Below, in pieces: positions 45,799 through 55,465 of a stretch of 64,000 nucleotides of DNA. The notes beneath the pieces were generated by a model. It was not told the origin of the DNA and did no database searches. It saw only the letters and a program-made list of their open reading frames with translations. The stretch is from Candidatus Neomarinimicrobiota bacterium (GTDB lineage Bacteria > Fidelibacterota > JAANXI01), in contig JAIPJS010000004.1 in NCBI GenBank assembly GCA_021734025.1, positions 1 to 64,000 of the forward strand. Direction: 5' to 3'. The position numbers and the translations under genes were made by a program. Position 1 is the first letter of the stretch. Each line of letters starts with the position of its first letter.

Positions 45799-46659
45799 TT
45801 ATTCTTTCATCGCTTCGGCGCCGCCGACGATTTCGGAAATTTCCTTGGTAATCTGGGCCTGCCGCGCCTTGTTGTACTGCATCTGGAGATCGTCAATCAT
45901 CTCTTCCGCGTTGGTAGTGGCGTTATCCATCGCCGTCCGCCGTGCGCCATGTTCCGCGGCGTTAGACTCCAATAACATCCGCCACATCTGCACATTCAGA
46001 TGCCGGGGGACCAGCGAATTCACAATGCTGGCATCATCAGGTTCAAACAGGAACTCATCGATAGCCTCATCGTCCTCTTCCTCCTGCACCACCAGCGGCA
46101 GGAACTGTTCCACCACGACATCCTGCTGAATCACGTTCTTAAACTCGTTGTACAGGACGTCCACCCGGTCCAGCCCTTTTGAGATAAACAGTTCCACTAT
46201 CTCATCCACAATCGAGGTGGCGTTGGAAAAATTCAGATCCCGGAAAAAGTCGATATATTCTCCAATGATCTCATAATCCCGGCGCTGAAAATACCGTAAC
46301 CCTTTTTTGCCGATGCAGATCAGCTTCACCTGCTCTGGCTCATACTTGGCAATCTCCTTCTCCGCCTGCCGGAGAATTCGCGAATTGAAGGCACCGCAAA
46401 GCCCGCGATCCGCGGTAATAATCACCAGGCCAACGTGTTTCTGTTCCCGCACCTCCAGCAGCGAATTGATTGAACGATCAACCTGCGGGAGCAACTGAGT
46501 CAGCACATTATTAATCTTGTACGCATACGGCCGCGCCTGTTCGATGGCCTGCTGGGCCTTTTGCAGTTTGGCCGCCGCGACCATTTTCATGGCACGGGTC
46601 ACCTGCTTGATATTCTTGACAGAACCGATCCGATTTTTAACTTCGCGAAGAGTGGCCAT
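45799..46659 (-). CDS. atpG: ATP synthase gamma subunit
   Basis: Central-stalk subunit of 286 residues: ATLREVKNRIGSVKNIKQVT and TRAMKMVAAAKLQKAQ at the N-terminus, ITADRGLCGAFNS in the Rossmann-like part, and a C-terminal helix with RRTAMDNATTNAEEMI. The acidic VVQEEEDDEAIDEFLFEPDD segment (about 190-210) is an insertion of the kind seen in FCB gamma subunits. It lies 11 bases after atpA. Confidence 0.95.
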   Translation of the reverse strand: MATLREVKNRIGSVKNIKQVTRAMKMVAAAKLQKAQQAIEQARPYAYKINNVLTQLLPQVDRSINSLLEVREQKHVGLVIITADRGLCGAFNSRILRQAEKEIAKYEPEQVKLICIGKKGLRYFQRRDYEIIGEYIDFFRDLNFSNATSIVDEIVELFISKGLDRVDVLYNEFKNVIQQDVVVEQFLPLVVQEEEDDEAIDEFLFEPDDASIVNSLVPRHLNVQMWRMLLESNAAEHGARRTAMDNATTNAEEMIDDLQMQYNKARQAQITKEISEIVGGAEAMKE

Positions 46660-46670
46660 ATTTTATCCGG

Positions 46671-48341
46671 TTACACTGCTTCCTCTTCTACTTTGAATGT
46701 CTCTATAAATTTCTCCACAATCCCGCCGAGTTTGGATTTAAGATCATCGGAGAGAATTTTTTCCTCCTCGATCTGTTCCAATATATCGGCGTGCTGCGCC
46801 TCAATGTATTGGAGAAATTCGGGCTCGAACTCCCCAACCTGTTCCATGGAGAGCTGATCCAGGTAGCCTTCCGTCCCGGCGAAGATAATAACCACCTGCT
46901 TCGGCATAGGGAGCGGCGCATACTGTTTCTGCTTCAGAATTTCGTAAAGACGTTCACCACGGTTTAGCTGCTGCCGGGTGGATTTATCCAGGTCGGAACC
47001 GAACTGGGCGAACGATTCCAGTTCCCGGTACTGCGCCAGATCCAGCTTCAGCGATCCGGAGACCTGCCGCATGGCCTTCACCTGAGCGTTTCCGCCGACC
47101 CGGGAGACCGAAATCCCGACATCAATAGCGGGCCGCTGACCAGAGTAAAAAAGATCCGGAACGAGGTAAATCTGTCCATCGGTAATAGATATCACGTTGG
47201 TTGGAATATAGGCAGATACGTCACCCTGCTGAGTTTCGATAATCGGCAGCGCCGTCAGTGAGCCGCCGCTCTTCGGTGTTTTAACCACATCGTGCTTGTC
47301 GGTACCGAGTTCTTCCAAGTCTTTTTCCAGCTGTTCGGCACTTTCTTCGATGTGCTTGCGGTACTCCTTACCGTTGACCCCTTCTTCAGCGCTCTCCGTT
47401 CCCTTCTCAACAATTACATATTTCTCTTCCAGCTTGGATGCACGTTCCAGCAGACGGGAATGGAGATAAAAGATATCGCCGGGGTACGCTTCACGCCCCG
47501 GAGGACGCCGGAGCAACAGCGAGAGCTGTCGATACGCCCATGCGTGCTTGGTCAAATCATCGTACACGATGAGTGCGTGCTTGCCGTTATCCCGGAAATA
47601 TTCGCCGATGGTTGCGCCGGCAAACGGGGCCAGATACTGCAGCGGGGCCGGTTCCGAAGCGCTGGCAGAAATCACGGTGGTGTAATCCATGGCGCCGTTA
47701 TCTTCCAGCACCTTCACCACCTGCGCCACGGTGGAGGCTTTCTGACCGATGGCTACGTAAATACAGTAGACGTCCGTATCGCGCTGATTGATAATGGTAT
47801 CCACGCCAATGGCGGTTTTTCCGGTCTGGCGGTCACCGATAATCAGCTCCCGCTGACCCCGGCCAATCGGAATCATAGAGTCAACAGCTTTGAGTCCGGT
47901 CATCAGCGGCTCTTTCACCGGCTGGCGCACCATCACCCCCGGCGCCTTCCGTTCCACGGCACGCTGTTCGGTAAACTGGATATCACCTTTGCCATCCAGT
48001 GGTCGGCCAATCGGGTTGATCACGCGGCCGGCGACTTCCTCGCCGACGCCAATCTCGACCACGCGGCCGGTTCGCTTGACCGTATCGCCTTCGCTGACCA
48101 GCCGGCTTTCGCCGAACAGGACGACTCCGACGTTGTCCTCTTCCAGGTTCAGCGCCATTCCCACCACATCATTGGGGAATTGCACCAGTTCGCTGGACAT
48201 TACATTTTCAAGTCCGTACACGCGGGCGATACCGTCCCCCACGCTAATCACCTCACCGACTTCATCCACGTCCATGCTCACATCGAAGGACTCGATCTGC
48301 TGCTTGAGCAACGACGTGATTTCGCCTGCTTTAATCTCCAT
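46671..48341 (-). CDS. atpA: ATP synthase alpha subunit with enlarged loop
   Basis: Regulatory F1 subunit. Walker A is [13 protein letters not shown] (about 169-181) and the Arg-finger region is in [11 protein letters not shown] start at ATG 48341 (MEIKAGEIT) because AGGAGG lies 11 bases upstream; the longer frame to 48365 would translate that site. The product is 556 residues against about 513 in E. coli. Most of the excess is a charged loop between LLERASK and [13 protein letters not shown] (about residues 304-358), roughly 38 residues longer than in E. coli. Confidence 0.95.
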   Translation of the reverse strand: MEIKAGEITSLLKQQIESFDVSMDVDEVGEVISVGDGIARVYGLENVMSSELVQFPNDVVGMALNLEEDNVGVVLFGESRLVSEGDTVKRTGRVVEIGVGEEVAGRVINPIGRPLDGKGDIQFTEQRAVERKAPGVMVRQPVKEPLMTGLKAVDSMIPIGRGQRELIIGDRQTGKTAIGVDTIINQRDTDVYCIYVAIGQKASTVAQVVKVLEDNGAMDYTTVISASASEPAPLQYLAPFAGATIGEYFRDNGKHALIVYDDLTKHAWAYRQLSLLLRRPPGREAYPGDIFYLHSRLLERASKLEEKYVIVEKGTESAEEGVNGKEYRKHIEESAEQLEKDLEELGTDKHDVVKTPKSGGSLTALPIIETQQGDVSAYIPTNVISITDGQIYLVPDLFYSGQRPAIDVGISVSRVGGNAQVKAMRQVSGSLKLDLAQYRELESFAQFGSDLDKSTRQQLNRGERLYEILKQKQYAPLPMPKQVVIIFAGTEGYLDQLSMEQVGEFEPEFLQYIEAQHADILEQIEEEKILSDDLKSKLGGIVEKFIETFKVEEEAV

Positions 48342-48379
48342 CGACTTTGTTGCCTCCTTTAACAATCATCACAGAACCG

Positions 48380-48913
48380 CTACCTCAATCGTTCGCGTAA
48401 TTTTTCCAGTTGGTGGGCGACCGTTCCGTCGTACACCGTATTTTTAATTCGCAGCCTGATGCCGCCCTGCAGGGATTCGTCCACATACTCGATCATATCC
48501 ACATCTTTGCTCAGATGTTGTTCCAAAGATGCCTTCACCTGCTCGCGTATTTTCTCATCCATGGACACGGCCGTATACGTCTGCACGGACACGATATTTC
48601 TGTGCTCTTTCACCAGATCCGCATACAACTCACGGACATCGTGAATCACCTCACTCCGGCCGTTTTGAAGCATCAACGCGATAGTATTCAGCGCATAATC
48701 GCTCATCTTGCCAGAGAAGACCTCCCGGAAGACGCGCACCTTGTCAGACGCGGTTACCCGAAAGGATCGCAGAAAGAGCCGCAGCTGATCTGATGATTCG
48801 AGGATCTCCGTAAAGTCTGCGAGATCCTGGGCCACCTCGTCGAGCACCTCGTGATTTAGGGCGGTCTCGAACAGCGCTTCGGCGTATCGTTCGGCAGCGG
48901 GTTCGTGCTGCAT
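48380..48913 (-). CDS. atpH: ATP synthase delta subunit
   Basis: Peripheral-stalk subunit of 177 residues (OSCP family): AERYAEALFETAL at the N-terminus and the C-terminal DESLQGGIRLRIKNTVYDGTV motif. It connects F1 alpha to the b subunit. The ATG and the atpF stop overlap as TAATG. Confidence 0.93.
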   Translation of the reverse strand: MQHEPAAERYAEALFETALNHEVLDEVAQDLADFTEILESSDQLRLFLRSFRVTASDKVRVFREVFSGKMSDYALNTIALMLQNGRSEVIHDVRELYADLVKEHRNIVSVQTYTAVSMDEKIREQVKASLEQHLSKDVDMIEYVDESLQGGIRLRIKNTVYDGTVAHQLEKLRERLR

Positions 48914-49407
48914 TACTTCGATGCCTTAAACTGTTGCAGCGACCGATCGATAATGTCGCGGTGCGATTCGGCCGACAGCTCCTGATTAATTATCCTGGAC
49001 GCGGCGGAAATCGCAATTTCAGCTACCGAATCTTTGATATCCTGCACGGCGCGTTCCCGCTCCGCCTCGATCTGCTCCCGGGCTTCGCTGATCATCTTCT
49101 GTTTTTGTTGCTCGCCCTCCTCGACGATCTCTGCCCTGATCTTTTCGGCGGACTCTTTGCTTTCATCGATAATCTGCCGGGCCTCTTGCCGGGCTTCCTT
49201 CAGCTTCTGCTGATACTCCTGCATTGTGGCTTCCGCGTCGGCACGAGCCTGTTCCGCTTCTTCCAGCGACTCGCGGATCGTCGCTTCGCGCTCGTCGATC
49301 ATTGCGAGGATCGGCTTCCACGCCACCTTCCGAAGCAGAATCATCAAAATTATAAACGTGATCAGCGTCCAGATGATTAATCCGGGATCTATATCCAGTA
49401 ATCCCAT
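48913..49407 (-). CDS. atpF: ATP synthase b subunit
   Basis: Protein of 164 residues: one N-terminal membrane helix (LIIWTLITFIILMILLRKVAW) and a long charged helix that dimerises as the stator. It ends one base into the atpH start codon. Only one b gene is present, so the stator should be a homodimer. Confidence 0.95.
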   Translation of the reverse strand: MGLLDIDPGLIIWTLITFIILMILLRKVAWKPILAMIDEREATIRESLEEAEQARADAEATMQEYQQKLKEARQEARQIIDESKESAEKIRAEIVEEGEQQKQKMISEAREQIEAERERAVQDIKDSVAEIAISAASRIINQELSAESHRDIIDRSLQQFKASK

Positions 49408-49433
49408 AGTGCCTCTTCTGTTTACCGGCTAGG

Positions 49434-49661
49434 TTATTTGAGTGCGAGAATAATACAGACCACTTCGCCAAAGAATGCCACACCTTCAATCAGGGCGGCG
49501 GCAATGATCATGCTGGTCCGGATATCATTGGCGGCTTCCGGCTGTCGGGCGGTACCTTCCATGGCGGCAGCAGCCAGTTTACCAATACCAAAACCGGCGC
49601 CAAAAATTCCAAGTCCCGCTCCTAAACCCGCAGCGAGAAATCCTAATCCGAGATCACCCAT
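49434..49661 (-). CDS. atpE: ATP synthase c subunit
   Basis: Hairpin of 75 residues with two hydrophobic helices joined by the RQPEA polar loop. The ion-binding carboxylate is Glu in AALIEGVAFFGEV (about 60). The next residues are Gly-Val rather than the Ser-Thr pair of sodium-type c subunits, so a proton-driven ring is inferred. Confidence 0.96.
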   Translation of the reverse strand: MGDLGLGFLAAGLGAGLGIFGAGFGIGKLAAAAMEGTARQPEAANDIRTSMIIAAALIEGVAFFGEVVCIILALK

Positions 49662-49716
49662 CGTTTCCTCCTCTGTTGTTCGTCTGTGTCAATATGGTTC
49701 ATTGATGTTTTCAGGT

Positions 49717-50571
49717 TTAATGTTCCGGATGTGCCGCCATCCCGATAAACAGGGCGGACAGCATAGTAAAAATGTATGCCTGGATAAAAGCCACCAGGAT
49801 TTCCAATAGATAAATAAACAGCGCAAATCCCACGGATATCGGCGCGATAAACAGCGAGCCGAACGTGAAAATGAGCATGATCAGTGAGAGGATGACGACG
49901 TGTCCGGCAATCATATTGGCGAACAGTCGCATACAGAGCGCGAACGGTTTGGTGAAAAGTCCCAGGAATTCCACCGGAATCATAATTGGTACGAGAAAGA
50001 CCGGCACGCCGCTGGGCACTAGACTTTTCCAGTAGCCGAGCACGCCGTTTTCCTTCATTCCCTGCGCCTGAATCACGAGAAAGGTCACCAGTGCCAGCGC
50101 TGCCGTCACATTGATATTTCCGGTAGCTGTCGACATAAACGGCACCAGCCCCAGCAGATTACAGAACAAGATAAAAAAGAAAAAGGTGAGAAGTAACGGC
50201 GTCATCCGTCTGCCGACTTTCTCACCCATGGTTGCATACGCAATTTCATCGCGTACGAATAGCACCATCATTTCGAGTAGCGCAAATGGCCCGCGCGCCA
50301 CCAGCGAACCCTGCTTTTGCATGGAGACCGCCATCCTGCGAAACAGCAGAAAGACCAGTACCGCTGCAATCCACATCATTATGACGTGGAGGGAAATGGA
50401 AAAATCGATACCAAATAGATGAATTTCTGGGAGGTGGAGCTCAATGTCTTTGAAAAAATGCCAGACATCGGAATCAGTCACATGATGAATAAGTACTTCG
50501 CCGGTGGATTCTTCATGCCCCCCGCCGTGCGCTCCTTGTTCTGCCGCTTTTGCCGCACCTTCAGCCAGCAT
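49717..50571 (-). CDS. atpB: ATP synthase a subunit
   Basis: Protein of 284 residues with five or six membrane helices. The conserved Arg facing the c-ring lies in FALCMRLFANMIAGH (about 210-224). An N-terminal His/Glu-rich segment (GAHGGGHEESTGE) precedes the first helix and lies outside the membrane; it is not part of the core family. Confidence 0.95.
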   Translation of the reverse strand: MLAEGAAKAAEQGAHGGGHEESTGEVLIHHVTDSDVWHFFKDIELHLPEIHLFGIDFSISLHVIMMWIAAVLVFLLFRRMAVSMQKQGSLVARGPFALLEMMVLFVRDEIAYATMGEKVGRRMTPLLLTFFFFILFCNLLGLVPFMSTATGNINVTAALALVTFLVIQAQGMKENGVLGYWKSLVPSGVPVFLVPIMIPVEFLGLFTKPFALCMRLFANMIAGHVVILSLIMLIFTFGSLFIAPISVGFALFIYLLEILVAFIQAYIFTMLSALFIGMAAHPEH

Positions 50572-50576
50572 CGGAT

Positions 50577-50951
50577 CTAACCTTCAGTCTCCTGCCGGTC
50601 CGCCGCCGAACCGTTCTCGTTTCTCAAATGTAAATTTACATACATCACTTCTAATAGCATCATGACAAAATAGTATGCCAGCAGTGCTATTAAAAACGTC
50701 AAAAAATGTAATGGTGAAGCCGTGTAGATCAAAGCAATAATTGCCCCTAAAACGAGTAATCTGACTCCCATCCCGCCAAAAACCATTTTCATAAAGGTGG
50801 CCTGGGACGCCCGAAACCCTCGCCGGATAAGAGAGACCCCAACGATTGCATTCACCGCAGCGATAACCGGCGCCAATATCAACGACCAAATTACAGAAGC
50901 ACCCGGCATCCGAATTCCGACAAAGACAGAAACGACTGCTCCGATCACCAA
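50577..50951 (-). CDS. atpI: ATP synthase I-like membrane protein, start uncertain
   Basis: Membrane protein with four predicted helices in the AtpI position, which is known to assist c-ring or FoF1 assembly. The first open start here is TTG at 50951, but the frame continues upstream with coding-like sequence (LTKFIRWVFIVLVIGAVVSV), where no ATG exists; CTG at about 50984, preceded by GGAG, or ATT are the other options and would overlap the atpZ stop. A non-ATG start coupled to atpZ is therefore likely. Product 124 residues as given, about 135 if extended. Confidence 0.75.
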   Translation of the reverse strand: MVIGAVVSVFVGIRMPGASVIWSLILAPVIAAVNAIVGVSLIRRGFRASQATFMKMVFGGMGVRLLVLGAIIALIYTASPLHFLTFLIALLAYYFVMMLLEVMYVNLHLRNENGSAADRQETEG

Positions 50952-50976
50952 AACGATAAAAACCCATCGAATAAAT

Positions 50977-51255
50977 TTAGTCAGAGTTTGAATCTCCGTT
51001 GTGAGAATTTTGCTGATTCAACTGATTGAGGGTACTGAACATATGAACAAATCCGAGGATAAGCCCCAGCGCTGCACCAGTGATAAGCAGCCAGGGACTG
51101 GTGCCCCACTTTGAGTCGAGCCATCTGCCAAGAAAAAGAAAGGCCAGGATCGTAACGGTAAATGTGAAGCCCAACCCCAGATACGGCTCCATTCTGCGGT
51201 ACGTTTCCCACAGTGGAGTCTGATTGTCATGCTCCTGAGGCTGACGATTTTTCAT
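50977..51255 (-). CDS. atpZ: AtpZ/AtpI-family FoF1 accessory membrane protein
   Basis: Small protein of 92 residues with two helices (LGFTFTVTILAFLFLGRWLD and SPWLLITGAALGLILGFVHM), matching the putative F0F1-ATPase accessory subunit family, thought to act in assembly or magnesium/calcium transport with AtpI. Its 5' end overlaps the bactofilin gene by 29 bases in another frame, tying the cell-shape genes to the atp genes. Confidence 0.85.
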   Translation of the reverse strand: MKNRQPQEHDNQTPLWETYRRMEPYLGLGFTFTVTILAFLFLGRWLDSKWGTSPWLLITGAALGLILGFVHMFSTLNQLNQQNSHNGDSNSD

Positions 51256-51622
51256 GGATTTCCAACTGGCTTGGCTCTTCGGCTTTCGTCACCGGCATTT
51301 CGCTTTTTCCTGTGAATACGGCGCCCTCTTCGATCACCAGACGTTCTGCCCGGAGGTCCCCCAGGAGGGAAGCATTCTTGCCCAGTTGCACTTTGGTTTG
51401 GCAATGGACATTGCCCTCGACCCGGCCGGCGATAATGGCACTTTTTGCGGTCAGATTTCCGGTGATTACGGCTGATTCCACCACCCGAACAAAATCCCTG
51501 GAAGAGACATTCCCTTCCACCCGACCGGCAACCAGCACACTGCCATCGACCTTAATGTCCCCGTGCACCTCGCTCGCATTCCCAATGATCGTATCAATTT
51601 TTGATTCGTTTGCTGTTGCCAT
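51227..51622 (-). CDS. Bactofilin (polymer-forming cytoskeletal protein)
   Basis: Protein of 131 residues with the bactofilin beta-helix core from about 15 to 105, visible as repeats of the type VxGxxxVxGxVxGNV (IKVDGSVLVAGRVEGNV, AIIAGRVEGNVHC, ASLLGDLRAERLVIEEGAVF). It polymerises without nucleotide and positions wall enzymes or ParAB components. It lies six bases after an M23 hydrolase gene, a recurrent partner in cell-curvature and shape systems. Confidence 0.92.
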   Translation of the reverse strand: MATANESKIDTIIGNASEVHGDIKVDGSVLVAGRVEGNVSSRDFVRVVESAVITGNLTAKSAIIAGRVEGNVHCQTKVQLGKNASLLGDLRAERLVIEEGAVFTGKSEMPVTKAEEPSQLEIHEKSSASGA

Positions 51623-51628
51623 GCGTCT

Positions 51629-52462
51629 TTAATCCAATTTCTGGCGTTCAACTGAAACATCGTTATCTTCGTAAATAAAAATAAAATCTTTCGGATTCCG
51701 TGGCTGTCCATCCTTCCATACCTCAAAATGCAGATGGGGTCCCCGACTGATCCCGGTATTCCCAAGGAAGGCGATGGGCTCACCCCGTTCTACCCATTCC
51801 CGCTCCCGGATAATATTCCGTTGGTTGTGCCCATAGATGGAATAATATCCGTTGCCGTGATCCAGAATAATTGTATTCCCGTATTGATACGTCCAGTTGG
51901 AGAATACGACCAGCCCGGAGGCCGCGGCCTTGACTACCTCTCCTTGCCGGGCAATGATATCGAGGCCATAATGGTTATCGTCATAAAAAACAGCATTATT
52001 GTAGAAATCCTGGGTGACGTAGCCGTCTACCGGCGGGAGTGAGGGGACATTTTCCAGCAGATCAATGGCGGAGTGCGGCAACGATGGAATAGCACGATTG
52101 ACCCGAGTCCGCTGGAGAGAGTCCAGTCCGGCGGGGACATCGTCAGTTCCTTGGACCTTCTCCGGTGCGATTTCCGCACCGAGCATCTGCCGGATATACC
52201 GGTCCATATTTCTGATGCGGTTGTAATCATCCAGGATGCGCATCACCTGGAAGCGCTCCTCCATAAGCGTTTCATTTTTTGCCTCCAGGGCATCGTAGTT
52301 GAGCGCCCTGGGAAGATAATAATAGAGCGCGATACCGAGAGCAACCAAAAGGACAAACAGGCCAGCCAGAATCCAGTGAAATGTCTCTCGCTTCAGCGAA
52401 AAGCTGCGGCTGGTTCCGGCGGTATCCGGAACGAGCATGACCGTATAACGTTCGGGCTTCAT
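51629..52462 (-). CDS. Membrane-anchored M23 peptidoglycan hydrolase
   Basis: Protein of 277 residues: an N-terminal membrane helix (WILAGLFVLLVALGIALYYYL), a short coiled coil (about 58-95) and a LytM/M23 domain (about 150-265) with both zinc motifs, HYGLDI (H-x3-D form) and HLHFEVW (H-x-H). It should cut peptide cross-links in the wall. It starts three bases after parB and precedes bactofilin. Confidence 0.93.
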   Translation of the reverse strand: MKPERYTVMLVPDTAGTSRSFSLKRETFHWILAGLFVLLVALGIALYYYLPRALNYDALEAKNETLMEERFQVMRILDDYNRIRNMDRYIRQMLGAEIAPEKVQGTDDVPAGLDSLQRTRVNRAIPSLPHSAIDLLENVPSLPPVDGYVTQDFYNNAVFYDDNHYGLDIIARQGEVVKAAASGLVVFSNWTYQYGNTIILDHGNGYYSIYGHNQRNIIREREWVERGEPIAFLGNTGISRGPHLHFEVWKDGQPRNPKDFIFIYEDNDVSVERQKLD

Positions 52463-52465
52463 TGA

Positions 52466-53338
52466 TCAGAGTCCGATTTCTTCGAACAGGTCCAGGAGGC
52501 GCTCCAGTTCATCATTGGAATAGTACTGAATTTCGATACTGCCACCTTCTTTTTTCGTCTTCACGCTCACCCTGGTACCAAGCCGGTGCTGAAGATCCTC
52601 TTCGATTTCCACCAGATAGGGTGACTTCTGCGGCTTTGATGAAGACTGCGATTTTTCGGGTGCTTCTTTTTTCCCATCTGTACTTAAATCCCGGACAGCC
52701 TGTTCCACTTCCCGGACACTGAGATCCCTGGCAAGGATTTTCTCCCACACCTCTTCCTGTGTGGCTTCGTCTTCTATGGAAAGCAATGTCCGGGCATGGC
52801 CTGCGGAAATCTCCTTATTCTTCACACTCTGCTGCAAATACGATGGCAGGTTGAGCAGGCGGATAAAATTTGTGATTGCACTGCGGCTTTTGCCGACACG
52901 CTGTGCCACTTCTTCCTGGGAGAGACCGTGTTGTTCTACAAGCGCGTTGTAAGCGTGCGCCAATTCCATCGGATTCAGGTCCCGGCGCTGAACGTTCTCA
53001 ATGAGGGCATACTCCATCATCTCCGCGTCGGATTCCACATCAAGGATGTACGCAGGGATCTTGGGAAGATCGATGTTTCGCGAAGCCCGCCAGCGACGCT
53101 CGCCCACGATGAGTTCAAACCCGTCATCGACCTTGCGTACCGTAACTGGCTGTACGACACCCTTCTGCGCGATGGACTGCTCCAGCTCGCGCATCCCGGA
53201 TTCCTCAAAATCCTTCCGGGGCTGATCCGGGTTCGGTCGAATTTTTTCCGTGGGAATCAGGGCAATGCCGCCGGGCGCCGGATCCGCTTCTTCCGGGATC
53301 AAAGCGCCAATACCGCGACCGAGTCGTTTACTCGTCAT
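52466..53338 (-). CDS. parB: Chromosome partitioning protein ParB
   Basis: Protein of 290 residues: [12 protein letters not shown] at the N-terminus (ParA-stimulating region), the CTPase box [18 protein letters not shown], a helix-turn-helix ([20 protein letters not shown]) and a C-terminal dimerisation domain. It loads on parS sites and spreads. I find no parS consensus (TGTTTCACGTGAAACA-like) in this window. Its start overlaps the parA end by 11 bases. Confidence 0.95.
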   Translation of the reverse strand: MTSKRLGRGIGALIPEEADPAPGGIALIPTEKIRPNPDQPRKDFEESGMRELEQSIAQKGVVQPVTVRKVDDGFELIVGERRWRASRNIDLPKIPAYILDVESDAEMMEYALIENVQRRDLNPMELAHAYNALVEQHGLSQEEVAQRVGKSRSAITNFIRLLNLPSYLQQSVKNKEISAGHARTLLSIEDEATQEEVWEKILARDLSVREVEQAVRDLSTDGKKEAPEKSQSSSKPQKSPYLVEIEEDLQHRLGTRVSVKTKKEGGSIEIQYYSNDELERLLDLFEEIGL

Positions 53339-54092
53339 CGTTTAAAATCTCTTCAACCAAATCCATATAATTCTTTGCGCCCGTTGACGTTGCATCGTAC
53401 AAAATAATTGGCTTTCCGAACGATGGCGCCTCCCCTAACCGGACGTTTCTATTAATCACCGTCTCGTACACCTTGTCTTTAAAATAACTCCGGACTTCCT
53501 CTGCCACCTGTTTCGACAAATTCAGCCTGCTGTCAAACATGGTAATGACAACACCTTCGATTTCCAAATCCTTGTTCAGATTTTTTTGCACCAGTCGGAT
53601 GGTATTCAACAACTGGCTCAGTCCTTCTAACGCATAATATTCACATTGAATCGGAATAAGTACACTGTCAGCGGCCGTCAGACTATTAATGGTTAACAAC
53701 CCTAGTGATGGCGGGCAATCTATAAAAATATAGTCGTATTTATCCCGGAAATTCTCCAGTGCTTTATCCAGTACTTTTTCTCGCGTCAACATACTGACAA
53801 GTTCCACTTCGGCTCCGACCAAGCGGGGATTGGCCGGGACTAAATCCAAATAGGGAATTTCCGTTTCTGTAATCGCTTCTTCCAAATCCAATTCGTCGAT
53901 TAACGCCTCGTATATAGTGTTGTTCACGTTGGCCACGTCTACACCTAATCCGGATGAGGCATTCGCCTGCGGGTCAATATCGATCAACAAGGTTTTAACC
54001 TCCGTCACTCCAAATCCGGCTGCAACATTTACTGCCGTAGTCGTTTTACCGACCCCGCCCTTCTGATTGGCAATGGCTATAACTTTTCCCAT
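53328..54092 (-). CDS. parA: Chromosome partitioning ATPase ParA (Soj)
   Basis: Protein of 254 residues with the deviant Walker [30 protein letters not shown] (A') and [14 protein letters not shown] (Walker B). It lacks the N-terminal HTH of plasmid type Ia ParA, so it is chromosomal type. It is first in the run that ends at atpC; its promoter should lie in the 269-base divergent gap to the dehydrogenase gene at 54362, which contains no repeats and one TCTATCCACA DnaA-box-like site. Confidence 0.95.
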   Translation of the reverse strand: MGKVIAIANQKGGVGKTTTAVNVAAGFGVTEVKTLLIDIDPQANASSGLGVDVANVNNTIYEALIDELDLEEAITETEIPYLDLVPANPRLVGAEVELVSMLTREKVLDKALENFRDKYDYIFIDCPPSLGLLTINSLTAADSVLIPIQCEYYALEGLSQLLNTIRLVQKNLNKDLEIEGVVITMFDSRLNLSKQVAEEVRSYFKDKVYETVINRNVRLGEAPSFGKPIILYDATSTGAKNYMDLVEEILNDDE

Positions 54093-54361
54093 AAAAGCGC
54101 CTGCTACCTACGTATTTGTTTTGACTTTAGTTAACCTTAAAATTTTCAAGGATATACCGCATGTAAACCCTCGATTAAATTACAGTGAATTTAGTCCGCC
54201 CCTGCTGTAATTGCAAGCGAAAAGGGGGAGCAGACACCACCGCAAAACAGGGGATTTCCAGACAGAACATCGAGTTCTATCCACATCAATTATCAGGTGG
54301 TTTTCTCAGTTTCCTGTTATACATTTATGGTACAGTACAACAAGAATAATGGAGTTTCCAA

Positions 54362-55348
54362 ATGAGTATCCAGGTTGCTATACACACCACACGGCGATAT
54401 GAGAAATTCAAAACGATCGTCCGGATTATTAAGGAAGAGATTGCCCGGCCGGAAGAGGTGGAATTTCGCCACACTCCCACCGAGGAAGATGTGCGAAAAA
54501 TTGCCGACCAGATTGATATTCTGGTCTGTTACACGGTTCCAAGAGAAGCGTTCGAGCAGGCCGACCGGTTGAGCTGGATCCATATCGGCACAGCGGGTAT
54601 CGACCATACCTCCTTTCCAGAACTCCTTAAGAGCGACGTGATTGTCACGAACGCCAGCGGTCTCCACGCCGAACCGGCCAGCGAATTTGTTATGGCGCAG
54701 ATGCTCTACTTCGCCAAACATATTGACGAGTTCCGCAGATTCAAGGAAAGCAGGCAATGGAATCAATGGGAACTTGCCGCAAAGATTTCGCTCCTCGATG
54801 GTAAATCGATTGGAATAGTTGGGCTCGGCTCCATCGGAAAGGCCATTGCAAAAAAAGCGCGGGCATTCGGAATGCATGTTATCGCAACCAAATATTCTGT
54901 CGCGCCCGAAGATCAGTATGCGTTTGTGGACAGGTTACTTTCCCGTGAACAGCTGCCGGCACTGCTCCGGGAATCGGACTTTGTCGTCCTGACGCTGCCA
55001 CTGACTTCCGAGACAGAAGGCCTGATTGATCAACGGGCATTTTATCAGATGAAAAGTTCCACCTATCTCATCAATATATCGCGCGGCCCGATAGTTGATG
55101 AGAACGCGCTAATCCTCTCACTGAAACAAAACCGGATTGCCGGCGCTGCCCTGGATGTTTTCCGCGAAGAACCCCTTCCCGAAAACTCGCCTCTCTTTGG
55201 GATGGACAATGTGCTACTGAGTCCTCACATCTCTGGGAATTTCCCGGAATATGTAGAATGGGCATCCCGGGATTTCGGGAAAAACCTCAACCGTTTTCTC
55301 TCCGGAAAGCGTCTAAAGAATATTGTAAATAAAGAGCGTGGTTATTAG
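54362..55348 (+). CDS. D-isomer-specific 2-hydroxyacid dehydrogenase
   Basis: NAD(P)-dependent dehydrogenase of 328 residues. Cofactor motif GIVGLGSIGKAIAKKARAFG (about 150); catalytic Arg in INISRGPIVDE, Glu in REEPLP and His in LLSPHISG. The substrate cannot be set from sequence; related members act on glyoxylate, hydroxypyruvate or phosphoglycerate. It transcribes divergently from parA and is followed by a 117-base gap with a good promoter for secD. Confidence 0.88.
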   Translation: MSIQVAIHTTRRYEKFKTIVRIIKEEIARPEEVEFRHTPTEEDVRKIADQIDILVCYTVPREAFEQADRLSWIHIGTAGIDHTSFPELLKSDVIVTNASGLHAEPASEFVMAQMLYFAKHIDEFRRFKESRQWNQWELAAKISLLDGKSIGIVGLGSIGKAIAKKARAFGMHVIATKYSVAPEDQYAFVDRLLSREQLPALLRESDFVVLTLPLTSETEGLIDQRAFYQMKSSTYLINISRGPIVDENALILSLKQNRIAGAALDVFREEPLPENSPLFGMDNVLLSPHISGNFPEYVEWASRDFGKNLNRFLSGKRLKNIVNKERGY

Positions 55349-55379
55349 GTTTGAGGTCATTTGCACAGGTATAAAAGAA

Positions 55380-55408
55380 TTGACATTCGCCGGGGGAGCG
55401 GATAAATT
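55380..55408 (+). promoter_or_regulatory. Promoter of secDF
   Basis: TTGACA (55380-55385) and TAAATT (55403-55408) are separated by 17 bases, close to the sigma-70 consensus, about 57 bases before the secD ATG. AGGAGGA at 55450-55456 is the secD ribosome site. Confidence 0.6.
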
Positions 55409-55465
55409 CCAAGGCTTTTTTCGAATTAACAATGCCCGGAAGGCTATCGAGGAGGAAGAAATTCG

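Noticed and set aside
47292-48362. Plus-strand frame of 356 codons opposite atpA
   Set aside because: Antisense to the alpha subunit; no domain.
54093-54361. Replication origin or parS site beside parAB
   Set aside because: Only one DnaA-box-like TCTATCCACA is present, there are no clustered boxes, and no parS consensus; gidA, dnaA and rnpA are also absent nearby.
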